Below, in pieces: positions 1-6,946 of a stretch of 9,993 bases of DNA. How positions within the stretch are numbered: position 1 is the stretch's first letter; the number at the start of each line of letters is the position of its first letter. Origin of the DNA: a bacterium (GTDB lineage: Bacteria; UBA9089; UBA9088); the NCBI GenBank assembly GCA_003498085.1, contig DNCM01000024.1, positions 1 to 9,993 on the forward strand. Direction: 5' to 3'. The notes beneath the pieces were generated by a model, which worked only from the letters and a program-made list of their open reading frames with translations, was not told where the DNA came from and did not search any database. Made by a program: the position numbers and the translations under genes.

Positions 1-81
1 TTTCTATTTTTTGTTTTTTTATGTAAATTTTATAAGATGGGGAAGTTCTGTATTAAAATTACTTTGATTGACAAAAGATAG
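1..81 (+). other. Left-edge segment, possible 3' end of an unseen upstream gene
   Basis: Two + frames are open to the left edge. One ends at TAG 79-81, its last residues reading ITLIDKR. The other ends at TGA 65-67, its last residues reading SSVLKLL. Both begin with a run of Phe/Leu/Tyr codons, as in a membrane-protein tail, but T-rich DNA gives this by chance. I cannot tell which frame, if either, is coding. The TAG frame is mildly favoured because the TTGACA at 68-73 then falls in its last codons, as it does in the lysS and parB stop regions farther along the window. Confidence 0.25.
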
Positions 82-102
82 GAAAGTAATATATATTATA
101 AT
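68..102 (+). promoter_or_regulatory. Sigma70-type promoter of the branching-enzyme gene, start codon very close
   Basis: A perfect -35 TTGACA lies at 68-73. TATATT at 92-97 follows after an 18-base spacer, and a perfect TATAAT at 97-102 overlaps it, though at a 23-base spacer. With either -10, transcription would start around 103-109, at the TTG (105) or ATG (108) start codon. From TATATT to TTG is 7 bases, the same spacing seen before rplF and rpmG. There is no usable Shine-Dalgarno: the nearest purine stretch (GGAAAG, 81-86) is more than 20 bases from ATG 108. The choice of -10 is uncertain. Confidence 0.6.
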
Positions 103-107
103 TTTTG

Positions 108-1775
108 ATGAAAGGTTGTTTTACATTCGTTTTACATTCACATCTTCCCTATGTTATCGGTCATGGGGTATGGCCACATGGAATGGACTGGGTATTTGAG
201 GCATCAGCTGAAAGCTATATTCCAATTTTAAGAACAATAAAAGACCTTGTAGACGAAGGAATATCTCCAAAGATTACGATTGGAATAACACCAGTCCTTG
301 CAGAACAGCTTTTGTCAGAAGAGTTTAAAGAAGGTTTTAAAAATTATCTCTCGCAAAAGATTAAGGCAAGTATAGATGATAAAGCATATTTTGAAAAAAT
401 AGGAGAAAATAGCCTTGCAAGACTTTCTTGTATATGGGGGGTATTCTATGAGCGGATATTAAAAGATTTTGATGAGTATAACTGTGATATAATTGGAAAA
501 TTTAGGGAATTTCAAGATAGAGGCCATATAGAGATAATTACATCTGCGGGAACACATGCTTATCTTCCACTTATAGGACGAGATAGCGCAGTTTCTGCTC
601 AGATAAAACTAGGTGTTTCTTCGTACAAAAAACATTTTGGAAGGGAACCAGATGGAATATGGCTCCCGGAGTGTGCATATAGGCCAGGCTACGAATGGAA
701 ATCACCAATTTCTGAAAAAAAATTCGAAAGAAAAGGCATTGAGTATTTCTTAGAAGAAAATAACATTAAATATTTTATCATAGATACTCCTCTTCTAAAA
801 GGTGGAAAAACAATAGGTGTTTATGCGGATAGGTTTCCTGCATTAAAGGAGCTGTGGATGCATTTTGAAAAAGGTTATAAAGTACAAGATGAGATAAATA
901 GAAGCCCATATCAATCTTATTTTCTTGAAAGCAATGTTGCTTGCTTTACGAGAGATCCAAAGACAGCCCTTCAAGTATGGAGCGGTGAACATGGCTATCC
1001 TGGGGATAGGTGCTACTTGGACTTTCATAAGAAGCATTTTCCAGGTGGCTTAAGGTATTGGAGTGTTACATCGGCAAAGTCGGATCTTGGTTCAAAAAAG
1101 ATCTATGAACCAGAGAAAATAGAAGAAAGAATAAGGGAAAATGCAGGGCATTTTAAGTGGCTTGTCAAAACTATTATTGACGAGGAATATAAAAAAGAAA
1201 GAAAACCCTGTATTGTCTGCTCCCCTTATGACACTGAGTTGTTTGGACATTGGTGGTTTGAAGGGACAAGGTTTCTATACTATGTTATAAAATGGGCATC
1301 TCAGGATCCAGAGATTTCCCTTAAAACCTGTGGGGAATATTTGGAAGAATATCCAGGAAATACAATTATTAAACTTCCAGAGGGTTCATGGGGGGAAGGT
1401 GGGTTTCACTGGATATGGCTGAATGAATGGACAGAATGGACATGGAAGTTGATCTATGATGCAGAAGATAAACTTGAAGAACTAGTAAAAATAGAAAACC
1501 AAGATACCAAGCTGCAAGACATAATAAAACAGGCATCCCGTGAGGTACTTCTCTTGGAAAGTTCAGATTGGCAATTCCTTATTTCAACCTGGAGTGCTAG
1601 AGACTATGCAGAGAATAGGGTCTGCGATCATTATGAAGCATTTAATAGACTTTATAATATGGCAAAGAAGTATAATAATAAAGAGATATTGGATGAGACT
1701 GACTGGATATTCCTTGGGGATAGGAAAAAGAAAAATGTCTTATTCCCCGAAATAAACCTTGATTGGTGGAGATGA
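108..1775 (+). CDS. 1,4-alpha-glucan branching enzyme, glycoside hydrolase family 57
   Basis: Predicted to transfer alpha-1,4-glucan segments to alpha-1,6 positions, making glycogen branches in the cytoplasm. From ATG 108 it has 555 residues, close to characterised GH57 branching enzymes. The N-terminal HSHLPYV (about 10-16) is the GH57 first motif. WLPECAY carries the nucleophile Glu (about 188) and SPYDTELFGHWW carries the general acid Asp (about 375). HGYPGD (about 300) and the C-terminal Trp-rich GFHWIWLNEWTEW are typical of the branching-enzyme subgroup, where the DUF1957-type helical domain follows the barrel. An in-frame TTG at 105 would add one residue; I prefer ATG, though the promoter spacing fits TTG. 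The stop overlaps the glgC start as ATGA, so the two are probably translationally coupled. No signal peptide is visible. Amylase or amylopullulanase activity is the alternative GH57 assignment, but the motifs and the glgC neighbour favour branching. Confidence 0.9.
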   Translation: MKGCFTFVLHSHLPYVIGHGVWPHGMDWVFEASAESYIPILRTIKDLVDEGISPKITIGITPVLAEQLLSEEFKEGFKNYLSQKIKASIDDKAYFEKIGENSLARLSCIWGVFYERILKDFDEYNCDIIGKFREFQDRGHIEIITSAGTHAYLPLIGRDSAVSAQIKLGVSSYKKHFGREPDGIWLPECAYRPGYEWKSPISEKKFERKGIEYFLEENNIKYFIIDTPLLKGGKTIGVYADRFPALKELWMHFEKGYKVQDEINRSPYQSYFLESNVACFTRDPKTALQVWSGEHGYPGDRCYLDFHKKHFPGGLRYWSVTSAKSDLGSKKIYEPEKIEERIRENAGHFKWLVKTIIDEEYKKERKPCIVCSPYDTELFGHWWFEGTRFLYYVIKWASQDPEISLKTCGEYLEEYPGNTIIKLPEGSWGEGGFHWIWLNEWTEWTWKLIYDAEDKLEELVKIENQDTKLQDIIKQASREVLLLESSDWQFLISTWSARDYAENRVCDHYEAFNRLYNMAKKYNNKEILDETDWIFLGDRKKKNVLFPEINLDWWR

Positions 1776-2992
1776 TTAAGACTCATAAAAAAGTTCTTAC
1801 ATTTGTTATGGCAGGTGGAAAGGGAGAGAGGCTTCATCCTCTAACAAGGGATAGGGCAAAGCCAGCCGTACCATTTGGTGGTATTTACAGAATCATTGAC
1901 TTTACATTATCGAATTGCCTCAACTCTGGCTTAAGGAAGATTTATGTCCTTATCCAATATAAATCATATTCTTTAATGAGACATTTAAGGATGGGCTGGG
2001 ACTTTTTTGATAGGGATATTGGTGAATTTATTGATGTCCTTCCTGCACAAATGATGGTATCAAATGATTGGTATCAAGGAACTGCAGATGCAATTTACCA
2101 GAATACCTATTTCATTGACAAAGAAAATCCAGACTTAGTTCTCGTACTTGCAGGTGACCACATCTATAAGATGGATTATGGGAAAATGATAGAATACCAC
2201 ATAAAAAAGAATGCAGAAGTAACGGTTGGTGCAGTTCCTGTTTCCATAGAAACTGCCCATTTATATGGAATTATGGAAACAGATGAAAAAAATAAAATCG
2301 TTTCATTCTGCGAAAAACCCAATAGGTCCTATGTTGAAGAGCTATTTCACTTTTACGGTTCAATGGGGATATACTTATTTAATAGAAAATTTCTCGAGGA
2401 TATCCTTAGTGAGGATGCAAAAACTAAAAGCAAACATGATTTTGGAAAAGATGTTATTCCATTTACTGTATCAAGAAAAGCAAAGATCTTTGCATATCCA
2501 TTTGTTGATGAAAATAAAAAAGAAGTTTTATACTGGAGGGACATCGGAACAATCGATGCATATTATGAAGCAAATATGGACCTTGTCTCGGTTGATCCTA
2601 TATTTAACCTTTACGACGACGAATGGCCTATCCATACATACTACCATCAGGGACCACCAGCAAAGACAGTATTTGCAAATGAACCAGAAGCGAGGGTCGG
2701 TCAGGCGTTGGATTCATTACTATGTCCTAGTGCAATCATTAGTGGAGGAAGAGTTGTAAGGTCAATAATTTCTCCGAATGTAAGGGTAAATAGCTGGACT
2801 GATATTAGTGAATCAATTATAATGGAGGGTGTGGAAATTGGAAGAGGGGCAAAGATAAGAAAGACAATAATAGACAAATTTTCCTACATCCCTTCTGATA
2901 TAGTTATAGGTTATGATGAAAAAGAGGATAAAAAAAGATTCTTTGTAACAAAGGAGGGGATTGTTGTTATTCCAAGGTTAACAAGGCTATGA
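1772..2992 (+). CDS. glgC: Glucose-1-phosphate adenylyltransferase (ADP-glucose pyrophosphorylase)
   Basis: Makes ADP-glucose from ATP and glucose-1-phosphate, the committed step of bacterial glycogen synthesis. From ATG 1772 it has 406 residues, normal for GlgC. The nucleotidyltransferase domain opens with the signature GGKGERLHPLTRDRAKP (15-31). Other family motifs are YQGTADAIYQN, AGDHIYKMDY (metal-binding Asp about 129), EKP (Lys about 182, glucose-1-phosphate site), HDFGKDVIP and YWRDIGT (254-260). The C-terminal third, from about 300, has the left-handed beta-helix pattern with hexapeptide-like steps (SAIISGG, SIIMEGVEIGRGAKI). The ORF extends upstream to TTG 1763, but ATG 1772 overlaps the branching-enzyme stop (ATGA) and starts where the family usually starts. 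No glgA is present nearby. Allosteric control by glycolytic intermediates is known for the family; the effector here cannot be read from sequence. Confidence 0.96.
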   Translation: MIKTHKKVLTFVMAGGKGERLHPLTRDRAKPAVPFGGIYRIIDFTLSNCLNSGLRKIYVLIQYKSYSLMRHLRMGWDFFDRDIGEFIDVLPAQMMVSNDWYQGTADAIYQNTYFIDKENPDLVLVLAGDHIYKMDYGKMIEYHIKKNAEVTVGAVPVSIETAHLYGIMETDEKNKIVSFCEKPNRSYVEELFHFYGSMGIYLFNRKFLEDILSEDAKTKSKHDFGKDVIPFTVSRKAKIFAYPFVDENKKEVLYWRDIGTIDAYYEANMDLVSVDPIFNLYDDEWPIHTYYHQGPPAKTVFANEPEARVGQALDSLLCPSAIISGGRVVRSIISPNVRVNSWTDISESIIMEGVEIGRGAKIRKTIIDKFSYIPSDIVIGYDEKEDKKRFFVTKEGIVVIPRLTRL

Positions 2993-3028
2993 AATTTATA
3001 TGTTGAGGAATGATTAAACCTAAATTTC
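2991..3028 (+). repeat. 8-bp perfect inverted repeat before the membrane glycosyltransferase gene
   Basis: GAAATTTA (2991-2998) is exactly reverse-complementary to TAAATTTC (3021-3028), with 22 bases between. The right arm ends one base before the ATG at 3030. The stem is mostly A/T and therefore weak, and there is no T-run, so this is not a convincing intrinsic terminator. It could place the start region next to a hairpin, or be chance in AT-rich DNA. Confidence 0.3.
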
Positions 3029-3029
3029 G

Positions 3030-4229
3030 ATGAGTATCCCCACTGTGGTTTTTTTAAGTTTTCTTATCAGATTATTACTTATCCTTCTTTTTCCAAATAT
3101 AGATGCTCCGGATACAGAGTCATATGTGATACCTGCATGGAATCTAGTGATAGGTAAAGGTTATTCTGACAACCTTGGCAATCCTTATGCAGGACGAGAG
3201 ATAGGATATCCTTTATTCCTTGGATGTGTATTTTTATCGTTTGGAAAGAATCTTTTTGCCGTTAAGTTATTTCAAGTATTGATTGGAAGCCTAACTTGTA
3301 TTATAATTTATTTGATAGCAAGGACCCTTTTCTCAGAAAAAATAGCTTTTTATTCTGGATTAGTAAGTGCTATTTACCCTGATTTAGTAGCACCTACTTG
3401 CTTTGTTTTGACAGAGGTATGGTATATATTTTTACTGTCCTTGAGTGTTTTTTTTCTTGTTAAAGCTGTAAAAACAGAGAAAAAAATATTATTTGCTATA
3501 TCGGGTTTCTTTTTCGGTCTTTGTTGTCTAACGCGAACAATTAGCCTTCCATTTCCAATTTTCCTTTTTCTTGGGATGTTTGCTGTTTTTTCCAACAAGA
3601 AAAAGGCGGCTTTAAATTGGACGATATTTTCTCTAGTTGTTTGTCTTCTTCTTTCTCCTTGGGTAATCCGCAATTTTATTATATTCAATGAATTTATCCC
3701 AGGAAAGCAATCTAGTGACGAGCATCCTTTTTGGATTGGGACATATATCCCTTGGGAAGGCAATTATTTGGCATACAAGGAGCCATTTCCTTACAAAGAT
3801 AGAATAAAGGGTTTATCACAAAAGGAAAAGAATAAAATGCTAACCCTTGAAGCATTACAGCATATCAAAGAAAATCCATTGGGTGTTGCATGGATTTGGC
3901 TTAAGAAGATACCGAAATTATGGCTTGGTGTACCAGGGAGTATCAAGGTTTTGGAGAATTATCCGTTAGTAGTTATAGCCCTAAAAGCTATTTGGATAAT
4001 AGTATTATTACTTGGACTCTTTGGATTTATCAAAAGTAAAGATAAATTGAAAGAAACAATGCCCCTTTGGATATTGTTCATTTATCTTACTATTACACTA
4101 ATGCCAATAGTTTGCATCCCAAGATACCGCATTCCCATTGAGCCTTATGTAATAATATTTACAGTAGTAGGTTTTTGTGAGATAGGGAGATTTTTTGCAA
4201 AAAAAGTTGAATATCAAAGAAATCCTTGA
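3030..4229 (+). CDS. Integral-membrane glycosyltransferase, GT39/PMT-like (GT-C fold)
   Basis: Predicted to transfer a sugar from a polyprenyl-phosphate donor on the outer face of the cytoplasmic membrane, as GT39 (PMT/ArnT) enzymes do. The acceptor is unknown. The 399-residue protein has about ten hydrophobic segments. The first segment (about 5-23, IRLLLILLF) is followed by an acidic loop, DAPDTESY (about 26-33), placed like the catalytic Asp loop of GT-C enzymes. GREIGYPLFLG follows, resembling the conserved 'YPPLY' region. An extracytoplasmic loop near 220-280 and a final RYRIPIEPY motif (about 370) are also typical of this family. It starts 37 bases after glgC; an in-frame TAA at 3021 rules out a longer start, and no good Shine-Dalgarno is visible. 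It overlaps lysS by 35 bases. The family assignment is fairly safe, the substrate is not. Confidence 0.75.
   Translation: MSIPTVVFLSFLIRLLLILLFPNIDAPDTESYVIPAWNLVIGKGYSDNLGNPYAGREIGYPLFLGCVFLSFGKNLFAVKLFQVLIGSLTCIIIYLIARTLFSEKIAFYSGLVSAIYPDLVAPTCFVLTEVWYIFLLSLSVFFLVKAVKTEKKILFAISGFFFGLCCLTRTISLPFPIFLFLGMFAVFSNKKKAALNWTIFSLVVCLLLSPWVIRNFIIFNEFIPGKQSSDEHPFWIGTYIPWEGNYLAYKEPFPYKDRIKGLSQKEKNKMLTLEALQHIKENPLGVAWIWLKKIPKLWLGVPGSIKVLENYPLVVIALKAIWIIVLLLGLFGFIKSKDKLKETMPLWILFIYLTITLMPIVCIPRYRIPIEPYVIIFTVVGFCEIGRFFAKKVEYQRNP
4184..4189 (+). promoter_or_regulatory. Strong Shine-Dalgarno that fixes the lysS TTG start
   Basis: AGGGAG lies 5 bases before TTG 4195, inside the end of the glycosyltransferase gene. 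An in-frame TAG at 4183-4185 closes the lysS frame just upstream. TTG 4195 is therefore the only plausible start near the OB domain apart from a second TTG at 4207, which is farther from this site. Confidence 0.75.
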
Positions 4230-5484
4230 AAAATTTGAGGAAGGAAGAAAAGTTTCTACTTTTGGAAGGCTTATTCTAATAAGGCCTCATGGCGGTTCCT
4301 GCTTCGCCCATATAAGGGATGGAACAGGAAAAATACAAATATATGCAAAAAGGGATGAACTTTATAATTTTACTCAATTTACCCACCTTAAACTTGGCGA
4401 TATAATCTCTGTTTCTGGAAGGCTTTTTATAACGAAGACGGGTGAGAGAACAATTAATATTTTTGAATGGCAGCTTCTGTGTTCCCCAAAGAAGTCAATG
4501 CCAAAGGAGTGGTATGGAATAGAGAATGTAGAAATAAGATATAGGAAAAGGTATCTAGACATACTAGTAAATGAAGAAAAAAAGGAGATTTTTGAAAAAA
4601 GGACGAAGATAGTTAAGGCAATAAGAAACTTCCTTGATGAAAGAGGATTTCTTGAGGTAGAAACACCAATGATGCAGGCAATTCCAGGTGGTGCGGAGGC
4701 AAAGCCATTTTTGACCCACCACAATACTTTAGATTTTGACTTATACTTAAGAGTCGCACCAGAGTTATATTTAAAAAGGCTTGTTGTCGGTGGTTTTGAT
4801 AGGATATATGAAATTGGGAAAAATTTTCGCAATGAGGGTATATCAACACAGCACAATCCAGAATTTACAATGCTTGAGGTGTATCAGGCATACGCTGACT
4901 ACAATGATTGTATGAAACTCATTGAGGAGCTTATTTTTTATATTGCAAATTCTGTTTTGGGAAGTCCAAAAATTGTTTATTGTGACTATGAGATAGACCT
5001 AACCCCTCCTTGGAAAAGACTCTCCTTACTTTCTTATTTATCTTGTAGAAATCTTTATGAACTAGACAAATTTATAGAAAAAAATGTGCCAAAAAATGTA
5101 GAAAACCCGTTCAATTGGCTAGTCGATGAATATCTAAAAAATGAGCTTATCCAGCCCGTATTTCTTCTAGACTTTCCGTCTCGAACCTCTCCCCTTGCAA
5201 AAAGGGGCAAAGACCCTGACTTTTCTGAAAGATTTGAGGTATTCATTGCAGGTTGTGAGATAGGAAATGCATACTCTGAGCTAACAGACCCAGATTTACA
5301 ACTTGAAAACTTTAAAAAACATGGAAATATTGATTATGATTACATCGAGGCATTATCCTACGGAATGCCCCCAACCGGTGGCCTAGGCATTGGGATAGAC
5401 AGGCTCGTTATGATTCTTACAAACCAAACATCGATAAGGGAGGTAATTTTATTTCCACTTTTAAAACCAAAATTTGACAAATAG
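4195..5484 (+). CDS. lysS: Lysine--tRNA ligase, class II, N-terminally short
   Basis: Charges tRNA-Lys with lysine in the cytoplasm. The order is an OB-fold anticodon-binding domain (about 18-105, with FAHIRDGTGKIQIY and GRLFITKTGE) and then the class II catalytic core. RYRKRYLDIL leads into motif 1 (GFLEVETPMMQ, about 151-161) and the lysine-specific PGGAEAKPFLTHHN. Motif 2 is FRNEG (Arg about 212) with HNPEFTMLE, and motif 3 is GGLGIGIDR (395-403). ELIQPVFL, SPLAKR and EIGNAYSEL are diagnostic of LysRS rather than AspRS or AsnRS. At 429 residues it is shorter than the usual roughly 490-510. It lacks the N-terminal helical extension that normally precedes the OB fold and has a trimmed region between motifs 2 and 3. 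The upstream in-frame TAG shows the short N-terminus is not a start-choice error. All catalytic motifs are intact, so it is probably functional. Confidence 0.95.
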   Translation: MQKKLNIKEILEKFEEGRKVSTFGRLILIRPHGGSCFAHIRDGTGKIQIYAKRDELYNFTQFTHLKLGDIISVSGRLFITKTGERTINIFEWQLLCSPKKSMPKEWYGIENVEIRYRKRYLDILVNEEKKEIFEKRTKIVKAIRNFLDERGFLEVETPMMQAIPGGAEAKPFLTHHNTLDFDLYLRVAPELYLKRLVVGGFDRIYEIGKNFRNEGISTQHNPEFTMLEVYQAYADYNDCMKLIEELIFYIANSVLGSPKIVYCDYEIDLTPPWKRLSLLSYLSCRNLYELDKFIEKNVPKNVENPFNWLVDEYLKNELIQPVFLLDFPSRTSPLAKRGKDPDFSERFEVFIAGCEIGNAYSELTDPDLQLENFKKHGNIDYDYIEALSYGMPPTGGLGIGIDRLVMILTNQTSIREVILFPLLKPKFDK

Positions 5485-5503
5485 GACCTGAATTCTTTAT
5501 AAT
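5474..5503 (+). promoter_or_regulatory. Perfect-consensus sigma70-type promoter for rplF, apparently leaderless
   Basis: TTGACA (5474-5479), an 18-base spacer and TATAAT (5498-5503): both hexamers match consensus exactly. Only 7 bases separate the -10 from the rplF ATG (5511), so transcription should begin at or within a base or two of the start codon. There is no Shine-Dalgarno before the ATG. The -35 overlaps the last codons of lysS (Phe-Asp-Lys-stop). This promoter would drive rplF-rplR-rpsE-purN-parB. Confidence 0.8.
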
Positions 5504-5510
5504 TTTTACT

Positions 5511-6050
5511 ATGTCAAGAATAGGAAAACAACCGATTTTGTTACCAGAGGGTGTCTCTTGTAAGATAGAGGATGGCCTTGTTGTAATAAAAGGGCAAAAG
5601 GGCGAGCTTAAACAAAAGATAAAGGATCCAAGGGTCTCTGTGAAGCTTGTGGATGGAAAAATATTAGTAGAAAGGCTATCCGAAGCAAAACAAGTAAAAG
5701 CCCTCCATGGTCTTTATCGGGCATTGATTAACAACATGGTAATTGGCACAACAAAGGGGTTCGAAAAGGAGTTGGTACTCCATGGTGTTGGATGGAAAAC
5801 TAGTATGGAGGGAACTACCCTTAAACTCCTTGTTGGATATTCGCATCCTGTGTTTTTCTCTCCACCTGCAGGGATTACTATATCAACAGAGAAAGAAAAG
5901 ATAAAGGTTTCCGGAATTGATAAGGAACTTGTTGGTGAAGTAGCCGCAAAGATAAGAAGGGTAAGACCGGTTGAGCCTTACAAAGGAAAAGGGATAAGGT
6001 ATTCTAATGAGTATGTTAGAAGAAAGGTTGGAAAAACAGGTGTAAAATAA
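5511..6050 (+). CDS. rplF: 50S ribosomal protein L6
   Basis: Large-subunit protein near the sarcin-ricin loop and the factor-binding site. At 179 residues it is the normal length. The N-terminus MSRIGKQPILLPEGV is the L6 signature start. Two tandem L6 folds follow, with KALHGLYRALINNMV linking them and GVGWK opening the second. The C-terminal RRVRPVEPYKGKGIRY (about 147-162) is the conserved L6 motif. It is the first gene of its unit, 26 bases after lysS, with a consensus promoter ending 7 bases from the ATG and no Shine-Dalgarno. The usual upstream spc-operon neighbours (rplN, rplX, rplE, rpsN, rpsH) are absent; lysS is there instead. Its stop overlaps the rplR start (TAATG). Confidence 0.97.
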   Translation: MSRIGKQPILLPEGVSCKIEDGLVVIKGQKGELKQKIKDPRVSVKLVDGKILVERLSEAKQVKALHGLYRALINNMVIGTTKGFEKELVLHGVGWKTSMEGTTLKLLVGYSHPVFFSPPAGITISTEKEKIKVSGIDKELVGEVAAKIRRVRPVEPYKGKGIRYSNEYVRRKVGKTGVK

Positions 6051-6406
6051 TGGAAAAAAAGATTGAAAGAAGAAAAAAAAGAAAACGAAGGGCAAGAAAA
6101 AAAATATATGGAACAGCTGAACGGCCAAGGCTTTCTGTTCATAGGAGTCTTAAGTATATTTATAGCCAGATCATCAATGATGATTTGGGAAAAACCCTTA
6201 CTGCCTGCTCTTCTATTGAAAAAGATATAAGAGATGGCTCTATACATCCGAAGCAGGAAGTAACAAAAAAGGTTGGAAAAATACTTGCAGAAAGGGCCCT
6301 TGAAAAAGGAATTAAAAAGGTTGTCTTTGATAGAGGATGTTATGCATTTTCTGGAAGAATAAAGGCATTAGCAGAATCTGCAAAAGAAGGGGGATTGGAG
6401 TTTTAG
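6050..6406 (+). CDS. rplR: 50S ribosomal protein L18
   Basis: Binds 5S rRNA in the central protuberance. It has 118 residues, normal for L18. The very basic N-terminal tail (KKIERRKKRKRRARKK, about 3-18) is followed by ERPRLSVHRSLKYIYSQII, the conserved 5S-binding start. The C-terminal half has VGKILAERALEKGIKKVVFDRG and YAFSGRIKALAESAKEGGLEF, a nearly textbook L18 ending. The start overlaps the rplF stop by one base (TAATG). A modest AGGTG sits 7 bases upstream, so coupling to rplF probably supports initiation. The stop is directly followed by the rpsE ATG. Confidence 0.97.
   Translation: MEKKIERRKKRKRRARKKIYGTAERPRLSVHRSLKYIYSQIINDDLGKTLTACSSIEKDIRDGSIHPKQEVTKKVGKILAERALEKGIKKVVFDRGCYAFSGRIKALAESAKEGGLEF
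6397..6400 (+). promoter_or_regulatory. Shine-Dalgarno of rpsE
   Basis: GGAG ends 6 bases before the rpsE ATG (6407), inside the last codons of rplR. This is a well-spaced site for a gene inside the unit and contrasts with the site-less first gene rplF. Confidence 0.6.
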
Positions 6407-6946
6407 ATGGTTGATGCAGACTATATAGAAGATAGATTCATAGAAGAGATTGAAGCAGAAGAAAATCTTCCTTTTTTCGAAAAAGTCCTTTATATAAATA
6501 GGGTGACAAAGGTTGTAAAGGGTGGGAAGAAACTTGGATTTTCAGCATTAGTTGTTGTTGGAGATAGAAATGGTAAAGTTGGGATAGGGATGTCAAAGGC
6601 AGCCGAGGTTCCGCAAGCAATGACAAAGGCAATTGAGTATGCAAAAAAACACCTTGAAGAAGTTCCTATTTCTGGTTCAACAGTTTTATACCCTTTAACT
6701 GCAAGATTCTGTGCAAGTAGGATCATCATTAAACCGGCATCCTCTGGAACAGGGATTATTGCAGGAGGTCCTGTTCGTGCTGTCCTTGCTGCAGCTGGTA
6801 TAAAAGATGCTGTTTGTAAATCCTCAGGGAGCAATAACTGTATCAATGTAGTCAAAGCAACGATGGCGGCCCTAGGAAAGATGAGGGCTATTTCTGAAAG
6901 GCACAAAATAAGGAAAGAACTTCAGAAAGAATCATTAGATGCTTAA
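6407..6946 (+). CDS. rpsE: 30S ribosomal protein S5
   Basis: Small-subunit protein of the decoding-fidelity and mRNA-entry region. It has 179 residues. An acidic N-terminal stretch (about 1-24) precedes the S5 dsRNA-binding-like domain: NRVTKVVKGGKKLGFSALVV (about 31-50) and GDRNGKVGIGMSKAAEVPQA. The C-terminal domain has PASSGTGIIAGGPVRAVLAAAGI and SNNCINVVKAT, both diagnostic. It begins at the base after the rplR stop. In most bacteria rpmD (L30), rplO and secY follow; here purN does, overlapping by 8 bases. The gene itself looks complete and ordinary. Confidence 0.97.
   Translation: MVDADYIEDRFIEEIEAEENLPFFEKVLYINRVTKVVKGGKKLGFSALVVVGDRNGKVGIGMSKAAEVPQAMTKAIEYAKKHLEEVPISGSTVLYPLTARFCASRIIIKPASSGTGIIAGGPVRAVLAAAGIKDAVCKSSGSNNCINVVKATMAALGKMRAISERHKIRKELQKESLDA

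Noticed and set aside
2115..2144. TTGACA inside glgC
   Set aside because: No -10-like hexamer at 16-19 bases (TTCTCG at 18) and no gene start downstream.
2265..2759. 164-codon + strand ORF in another frame
   Set aside because: Lies wholly inside glgC, which has intact family motifs across the region; the alternative frame has no recognisable domain.
3408..3430. TTGACA followed by TATATT inside the glycosyltransferase gene
   Set aside because: The spacing to the -10-like sequence is only about 10-11 bases and no gene start follows, so it is not a credible promoter.
3374..3763. Reverse-strand 129-codon ORF
   Set aside because: Antisense of the membrane glycosyltransferase gene; Arg/Lys-rich because the + strand is rich in Phe/Leu codons.
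5485..5510. Intrinsic terminators between units (also checked 2993-3029, 8342-8364 and 9795-9993)
   Set aside because: No GC-rich stem followed by a T-run was found at any of these junctions.
6490..6906. Reverse-strand 138-codon ORF
   Set aside because: Shadow of rpsE; the + strand product is an unmistakable S5 and the antisense protein has no recognisable motif.
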